From assembly GCA_022385805.1 (NCBI GenBank), contig MU277795.1, positions 1 through 48,787 on the forward strand: a stretch of DNA of 48,787 bases, in the 5' to 3' direction. The translations under genes and the position numbers were made by a program. This DNA comes from Pilatotrama ljubarskyi (taxonomy: Eukaryota; Basidiomycota; Agaricomycetes; Polyporales; Polyporaceae). Below are positions 42,595 to 48,787 of the stretch, in pieces (the first letter of the stretch is position 1; each line of letters opens with the position of its first letter). The notes under the pieces were generated by a model that saw only the letters and a program-made list of their open reading frames with translations, was not told where the DNA came from and did not search any database.

Positions 42595-45500
42595 CTATGC
42601 GGCGGCGAAGGATGGCGCGGGAGTGGCTGCAGAAGCGGCGCGTTGTGCAAGCGCTCTCTTGAGTGCCTCGAATTCGTCGACAGTGTCGCCTCCGGCGTTG
42701 CTAGTCTTGGAAGCCGGTGTCCCGTACACGAAGCTGCATGAGGATTAGCGATGTTCCTTGGGTGGACAGCTGACTCACTGGTGGAAATGCGAGATCACGG
42801 GCTCAGCGAATGCATCAATCTCGAAGAGGCTGACAATTTTCATGAAGAAAGTGGCACCGTCGAAGACTTTCGGGTCTTGGGCACTCCAGTTCTCCTCCGA
42901 AGAAAGTATGTGTCGCAACTGCATAGAACGATCAATGCGCATGAGGAACGGCTACTCGGAATAGCACACACGACTCACCAAGCATGCAATATATGCAATG
43001 TTCTCCGGCCGAACAACATCGATGCTATTAGCCTGCGAGATTGATGCCCGCCCGGCGCCATGCATCCCGGGCTCTCTGGACGCTGAGTCTGGGCTTGTCC
43101 AGATGCCACGGTAGCCCTGAGAAGCAGGTGGGGATTGAGGGGGGAGTTGAGCGCCACATGACTCACCTTGGTGAGGAGATCCCCGAGGAAGAGGTCGGTC
43201 ATTCCTTGCGCCGGGTTCCATGCACCCGCAGATTCCCTGTACAGGTAGCTGGGAAATCCGTTCTCGTCATTCGTAATGTCACCGTGGCGTAATTTTTCAG
43301 TGTAGCTGTACAAACCAGTCTCAGTATCGTTCAGCTTGGCGAGTTTCTCACTTACTCCTCGGGGTCCTCGTCGAATTGATCCCGCACTGAACGCCGCACC
43401 AGCAGCCGTGCAGACCACAGGCTGTTCCAGCCCCAATTTGCGCGCTTGTGGTCGAAGATACCTCTCACGAGGGGGCTGATTGTCAAGGCGGGAGTGTCCG
43501 GGTCAGACGTCTTGACCGTTACCTCGGGGATCCACTTGTGGATATGGCCTTTCAAGGTTGATAAGTCTGCAGTGCGCCCCTGCCGTCCGTGATAATCCAC
43601 CTGATGCGAATGTTCAGCATGTGATACATCAGGAAAAAAGCGAATGACTATGTCAACCTACGTAAGCTATGTAGCAGAGGTAGCGCTGTCGACAACCACA
43701 ACAGGCTTTGTGATATTCACGACCCCGGAATAGTCACTGAAAAGGCCGGCCGGGTGAAATCCTTTTCCGGACTCCGGGATATCCTCGTAAAAGTGGCCGA
43801 AAAGGTCTTCTTTGAAAGCCTTTTGCGAGCCTTTGCTGGGCCTTTTCCGCCACTTTCACCCGCATCGGAGCAACACCTGAAAAGGTTTCCATACGCCCAG
43901 GCTTTTCCGAGAATGTTCGGGGGTCACGTATCTAGCTATGCCCGTCGTGAACCCCCCCTTTCTGTAGCCGACGTAGCTGCACTGCACAGCTCTGTAACTC
44001 AGCGTAGCTCCGGTGTAGCTTTGCCATAGTTGTTGTAATATATGTTGCTCACTCATTCCAGGCGGTATAATATGATAATCAATGTATTGGACACTCTAGT
44101 GCTACTACCGTAGTACAAAGGTTAACGGGAGATGACCTGCTGAACAAGGAGCAGCGCAAATGAGAGCAGCATGGCGAGGGCGAGAGCGGTGAGAGTGGCG
44201 GGGGCGAGCTGCAGGGTGGAAGCGAGAGGGGCAGAGTGAAGGTGAGAGCAGGGGGAGCGAAAGCGGCAGAAGCGAGAGCGAAAGACGCGAGAGCGAGAGA
44301 CGCGCGAGAGAGAGCGGCAGGGCGAGAGCAAGAGCGGGGGGAGCAGCGTGGACAGGAGCAGCAGGGCAAGAGCGAGAGCAGCAAGAGCGAGAGCAGCAGG
44401 GGCGAGAGCGAGAGCAGCGGGGGCGAGAGCGAGAGCAGCGGGGGCAAGAGCAGTGGGGGTGAGAGCGAGAGCAGCGGGGGTGAGAGCGAGAGCGGCAGGG
44501 TGAGAGCAAGAGTGGCAGGGCGAGAGCGAGAGCGGCAGGGCAAGAGCGGGGGAGCGGCAGGGCAAGAGCGAGAGGGAGAGCACCCAGCAGGAGCGAGAGC
44601 GACAGGGCAAGAGCGAGAGGGAGAGCGGTGGGAGCAGCAGGGGCGGGAGCGAGAGACAGCAAGGCAGAGACAATAGAGCAATTTGCGCGAGAGGGGACAG
44701 GAACAGACCAAAGCCGCAGATGCCCGACGAGCTAGCAAGGGACAAGTGCGCAGGGAAGATGGTGCAAGAGAAAGTGGGGAGACGAGAACTGGAGAGCGCG
44801 TGTCATGCGAAAATGCCAGCAGGCAAGCAGTATGGGACCCAGCAACAGAGCAGTTGGCCGGCCGGCCATCAAGGAGGGAGGAAGAGAGACGGTGAGCTGA
44901 CGTGGCAGAGTGCTTGCATTAGCGCTCATTTCCGTAGCCGCCCGAACGAGGCATCCTTGCAGCTCCGACCCCACGGTATGGGCGCCTAAACCGGCCCATC
45001 CTGCTCGACACCAATTGACATGCTCTGTTCATGTTATTGGCCTAGTTGAATGACTCTACGACATAGGGAGAAAATTCATCGTTCCCTAGAGAGACCTCCC
45101 TTGCATGAGCTCACAGCTTGCACAATTACGGCGGCTACATGAGACTATGTGAGCCCTGTTCATCCTACAGCGACCACGGAGGCCGCATAGTCACCCGCGA
45201 GTCTCTGTAGAGATTGCTTTTTCCTGATGTAGGAGAGTTGAAGGGTACTTACAAAATTGGCAAAGAGGATCAGATCGAGTGGGCGCTCCTCGAAAAGCGG
45301 AAGCATCGGCGGGAGGAACGGCACGGACTCCATGAGCCATTCGCCCACCCGGACGAAACGTTTCCGGTGTTCCAGTGTGCTGAGGACCAGATAAGCATTC
45401 AGAATCGGTGAGAGGAGAGCACTTACCACTCACGCAAGGCTGCACTGCGCTTGCATGCATCCTCGAGGCTCGGTGCAGCGCATATAGTGAGCCCCATGGC

Positions 45501-46207
45501 GACGGCTTGACCAATGCTAAGATATGGGCCGTGCATACGCATCACCAGTCTTGAAACTCTGTGCAGCAGGTCGAGAGGTGACGTGGTAGACCTACGACGC
45601 CAGTTAGATGTGCAAATGACAGTAACAAGAGCGCGTACTCTATTTTCCAGCGTCCGCTTTTCTTGGACGTCTTGAGGTTCTCGATCAGAACCTTGTACTG
45701 TTCGCGTACGGACGATTTGACAGCGATGTCAAAGCCGTTGGCATTGGCATCGGGATCAGCATCAATCTCTGCTGCCTCGGTGGTGGGAAACTCTGGGATA
45801 TGTTGTCTATTCTCCCGGTCCTGACCGTGAATGCCCGACGTCCTCGAAGACCTGGTGCTGTTCCAGGTGCTGTCAGACGTGTATCGGTCCCGAGAAGAGT
45901 GTCGATTAGCTGAAGATCGGCGATCCCGAGAGGAACGGCGGTCGCGCGAAGAGGCTTGGTTGCGCGAGGATTGACGGCGGTCCCTGGAAGAGCGGCAGCC
46001 ACGGAAGGAGCAGCGGCTGTGAGAGAACTCGCGAGAGCGAGCGCGGCCACGATATTGGTCAGAGCCGCTGGATGATGCTCGTGCTCTAGGAGACCTCGAG
46101 CGGGAAGCTGACGGCGGCCGGGAGATCACTCTGTACCGCATATAGTCAGCCTGAGCTCGGGGAATCATATTCCTGCTGACTTACTGGGGGCGACGACCTT
46201 CAGGCAT
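42595..46207 (-). CDS. DUF6698 family protein with an Arg/Ser-rich N-terminus, 535 aa
   Basis: Nine exons keep one frame: 46207-46185, 46130-45639, 45591-45427, 45379-45253, 43600-43356, 43305-43167, 43116-42979, 42918-42779 and 42733-42595. Residues 1-120 are Arg/Ser-rich (SRSRSPRARAS; RSSRDRR repeats) and resemble SR-type disordered tails. The rest resembles the DUF6698 domain of mushrooms: LEHRKRFVRVGEWL (about 230), GRTADLSTLKGHIHKWIP (about 275), GLF-type block LFLGDLLTK, then ENIAYIACLLRHILSSEENW and KVFDGATFFMKIVSLFE (about 435-480). The function of DUF6698 is unknown. Seven introns are 45-60 nt. The fourth is 1,652 nt because of an inserted element. Without it the intron would be 47 nt, so the gene is probably still expressible. 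Confidence 0.75.
43787..43859. repeat. Imperfect hairpin near the left end of the intronic element
   Basis: The arm GTAAAAGTGGCCGAAAAGG (about 43787-43805) pairs with GGCCTTTTCCGCCACTTT (about 43839-43856) with one or two mismatches. Further GAAAAGG/CCTTTTC copies surround it. This is typical of subterminal repeats in non-autonomous DNA elements. Confidence 0.5.
44140..44690 (+). repeat. Purine-rich GAGAGC-type tandem repeat, about 550 bp
   Basis: The plus strand consists mostly of GAGAGC, GGGGCGA and AGCAGGG-like units of 6-18 nt with few pyrimidines other than C. Long open frames in several phases (e.g. repeated SESSGGE, or on the other strand Leu/Ser/Pro repeats) are by-products of the repeat. 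It lies wholly inside the 1,603-bp element. Confidence 0.8.
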
Positions 46208-46504
46208 GGTGACGGGTCAAGAGGCGAGAGTCAGGCAAGGCCATTTTGCAAGTGTGCGTGCTTTTGAGGGAAAATGGGTGGCGCATGAGAGAAGCCTCAG
46301 CGGAGCTGGAACTTGGCCTTGCTCAGTTTGGTCAAAGGCTTGCCAAATTTGGCAGAGTGGACGTGTCTGGCAGTCTACGCGTAGGACACGTGATCGTTTC
46401 CCTTGTGCGCTCGGGACTTCGCATCTCTCACTTTCCTGGTCCCCGCACGACCGGCTATGAGGCTACCCCTCCATATATGCATTCTTATCTGGCTAGTGCT
46501 ACTC
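46208..46504. other. Divergent region between DUF6698 and the Plavaka-like gene
   Basis: The two start codons face away from each other, 297 bp apart. No coding signal here. It should hold both promoters; no TATA box of clear form was seen. Confidence 0.35.
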
Positions 46505-48729
46505 ATGAAGACTCTCTGTATTGGCTGCAACAAGAGTTACCCGAGGATCGGGAGCCACCAGGAAAACTGCAAGAGGTACCGAGAGATCATCGGCGGTGGG
46601 CTCAAACGTTGGGCAGAGGATGATGCGATTGCTCGACAAGCCAAGGCTCGATGCATTGAGGAGGCCCGTCAGGCAGCGGCTGCTCGGGAAGCAGAAGAAG
46701 TGTGACGTGCAGAAGAGGAACGCCTGCGCGAAGAAGTGAGTGCAACCCATTGCGTGCTTACCACAATATTTTAATTGTCCATAGGCAGCACAAGAGGCAG
46801 CACGTCCAATCGAGGTGCCGACATTCAGTCGCACAGGACGTCAACAGCGTGCACCTGTATGGGTACGCAATGGAGACATGGTGCCGACATCGCTCGCTGG
46901 CCTTCCTGAACACTTCCTGCGAGCTCCGTCTGTACCTGCATCACCGTGCCCACCAGCCCCTTCTGTCGAAGATGTCCCAGATGTAGACGTCGAGCCTGTT
47001 CAACTGCCTGTTCACGAACGGCCCCCACCTATCGATACGCCCACGAATCACTTCGGGGTGTTCCGCCGTTATACGCACCAGCCTCAGCACGATCCTGAAG
47101 AAGGGCTGACTCTGGACGCATTCTCCGACATTCCCACCCAACCTCCTCCTACCGATAGCAACGACCGTGTGCGTCCCCTTAGGCCATTTGGTAGTTTACA
47201 GGCACTTGCATCTGGCGTGGGCAGTTACTTCACGCCCTTTCTGAATGCGTCTGTCTTCCGCTTGATGCGGTGGTTCTACTCGGGGTCAGTCGTCAAATCA
47301 GCAGGCGAGCTCGATCGCCTAGTCAACGATGTCATCCTCGCACCCGATTTCAAGCCCGCGGATCTTCGAGGCTTCAGGGCAAAGACGGAGATGAAGCGCA
47401 TGGACGACCACACGAACGGCTCAGGCGCTTTTCCCGCAGAAGACGGATGGCGCAAGGGCACAGTCAAGATTCCATTGCCAAAGACAAAGGTCAAGCACGA
47501 CTCCGAAGCCGACGTACCGACGTTCACAGTCGATAACATTTTCTTCCGTCCGCTCTTAGCATCCTTGAAGGCTGCATACGAGGACACGATCGCAGGGCGG
47601 TACAATTTCATTCCTTTCAGGATGTACGCAGAGCCTCGACCACTGCGTTCTTCCCCTCCCGCGCTGCACTCCTCGCCCTCAGCGTCACACGAGCACTGGC
47701 ATCAAGAGCAACCTCCGACGCCAGGTCCACTGCCCAGTCGTTCGCCAGAGCGCTTGTACTCTGAGTCGTACAACTCGGACGCTTTCATTCAGCTCGATGA
47801 GGATATCCAGGAGAAGGCACGGAGCGATCGTGAGCCAGGTGATGCGCCCGACCTAGAATATGCTGTCGCCCCCATTGCATTGTACTCCGACTCCACACAC
47901 CTCACGAATTTTGGTACTGCATCACTTTGGCCTATCTACTTCTGGATCTCGAGTCTCAGCAAGTATGTACGTGCTCGGCCCACGTCTTTCTCTGCCCACC
48001 ATCTGGCGTACATTCCCGCGGTATGTACCGGCCAAACGTTTCACTTGATCGGCATTCACTGATCCATACTCCGCTAGCTCTCCAGTCTCATCCACCAGGC
48101 ATACAAGCACGAGTACGACGACACGCCAACTGCGGCCATCTTGCGGTTCTGCAAAAAGGAGCTTATCCAGCAAATATGGCTTCTGCTTCTAGACGACGAC
48201 TTCGTCCAGGCGTATGTCCATGGGTTCATTGTCAAGTGCGGTGATGGCATAACCCGCCGTCTTTTCCCTTGTATCTTGACGTACTCAGCTGATTATCCTG
48301 AGAAGTATGTCACCCTCTCCTTCTTCGGTGTGAGACTAATTGTCGCTTTAGATGCCTTATTGCCTGCATCAAATTCCTTGGGCGGTGCCCCTGCCCTGAT
48401 TGCCTGGTTAACAAGTCGCAGATTCACCTCATGGGAACCAAGAACGACATGGCAGCACGTGTGCGAAAAGTGCGCAAGGACAGCCATCCGCTACGTTATA
48501 CCCTAGCACGTGTGCGTGCCTGGATCTTCGGCGGGTCGGCCCCTGAAGGCAAGCATGTCGAGGATATCCTTGGAGACACATCAACATCTCCAAACCAGGT
48601 ACAGCCAGAAAACACGATCGTTTGCAACATGCATATCCGACTGACATTTGGCCATGTTTGCAGAGTGCCTTCTCGCGCCGCCTCGCACAGTTCGGCTTTG
48701 ACATCTACCGGACGCTCGTCCCGTGTTGA
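46505..48729 (+). pseudogene. Plavaka-type transposase (KDZ-related), degenerate and truncated
   Basis: Exons 46505-46735, 46785-48020, 48078-48304, 48352-48598 and 48664-48729. The N-terminal zinc-finger-like motif reads LCIGCNKSYPRIGSHQENC. It is followed by a charged coiled coil and a Pro-rich linker. Then come blocks characteristic of Plavaka transposases of Agaricomycetes: ASVFRLMRWFYSGS, LVNDVILAPDFKPADLRGF, IALYSDSTHLTNFGTASLWP, SFSAHHLAYIPA, LLLLDDDFVQAYVHGF, CGDGITRRLFP, TYSADYPEK, and CPCPDC. A tga at 46703-46705 stops exon 1 early (gaagtg-tga-cgt). At the other end, similarity stops after YRTLVP (about 48723), where the family would go on with a DLLHEFELG-type block. The copy is therefore inactive. 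The catalytic core beyond that point is missing from the window. Confidence 0.8.
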
Positions 48730-48787
48730 GCAGGGCTTGGCACGCAGCGGAAAGCCCGCTAGGCTCAGCTTACCTGTGGAGCACTTG

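Larger units (their letters stand above)
43627..45229. mobile_element. TIR element inside a DUF6698 intron, 1,603 bp
   Basis: Both ends read CATCAGGAAAAA inwards, then GC after zero or one extra A. TA flanks each side (43625-43626 and 45230-45231). Deleting the element and one TA from intron 4 leaves exactly 47 nt with intact donor GTAAGT and acceptor CAG, like the neighbouring introns. This fixes the borders. No transposase ORF is seen. The interior carries a long purine-rich repeat and a GAAAAGG-rich palindromic region near the left end. The TIR differs from the element at 38176, so these are two families sharing the TA preference. Confidence 0.85.

Noticed and set aside
44236..44676. Long open frame rich in Ser, Glu, Gly and Arg on the plus strand, with matching long frames on the other strand.
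   Set aside because: It is a by-product of the GAGAGC-type repeat. Open frames in several phases and strands, no start context and no non-repeat sequence argue against a gene.

Overview
The window looks like nuclear DNA from a basidiomycete mushroom, most probably a wood-decay Agaricomycete close to Polyporales. It is GC-rich. Genes are split by many introns of about 45-65 nt with GT-AG ends. Several families are typical of that group: FunK1-like and Crinkler-header kinases, DUF6698, Plavaka transposase and basidiomycete UDP-glycosyltransferases. All exon joins below were read by eye from frame continuity and splice signals. No transcript data were used.

Layout. Positions 1-11 kb hold conserved genes on the minus strand: a HAM1-like protein (354-2891), the translocon subunit Sec61-alpha (6056-7767) and the autophagy E1 enzyme Atg7 (8069-10658). 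A decayed Crinkler-type kinase pseudogene (3435-5890) lies among them. Positions 11-18 kb hold a one-TM hypothetical protein, a small FunK1-like pseudokinase and a multi-exon UDP-glycosyltransferase.

Positions 18-40 kb are the most distinctive part. They hold an array of nine related BTB-domain genes: seven full-length copies and two pseudogenes. The copies are highly diverged but share an intron after a basic KR motif, a phase-2 intron behind the BTB domain, and a C-terminal module with a WCxxC motif followed by WW..LD. Unrelated genes are interspersed: an EthD-like alpha/beta-barrel protein and the ribosomal stalk protein P1, plus an F-box remnant. The last BTB copy is split by a 1,424-bp element with terminal inverted repeats and a TA target duplication.

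Positions 40-48.8 kb hold a secreted single-pass membrane protein, a DUF6698 gene and a broken Plavaka-type transposase that runs towards the right edge. One intron of the DUF6698 gene carries a 1,603-bp TA-flanked element. Removing it restores a 47-nt intron.

Overall, a conserved housekeeping block adjoins a fast-changing, transposon-struck accessory block. The BTB family may act as substrate adaptors (inference from the BTB fold). No partner or substrate is visible in the sequence.
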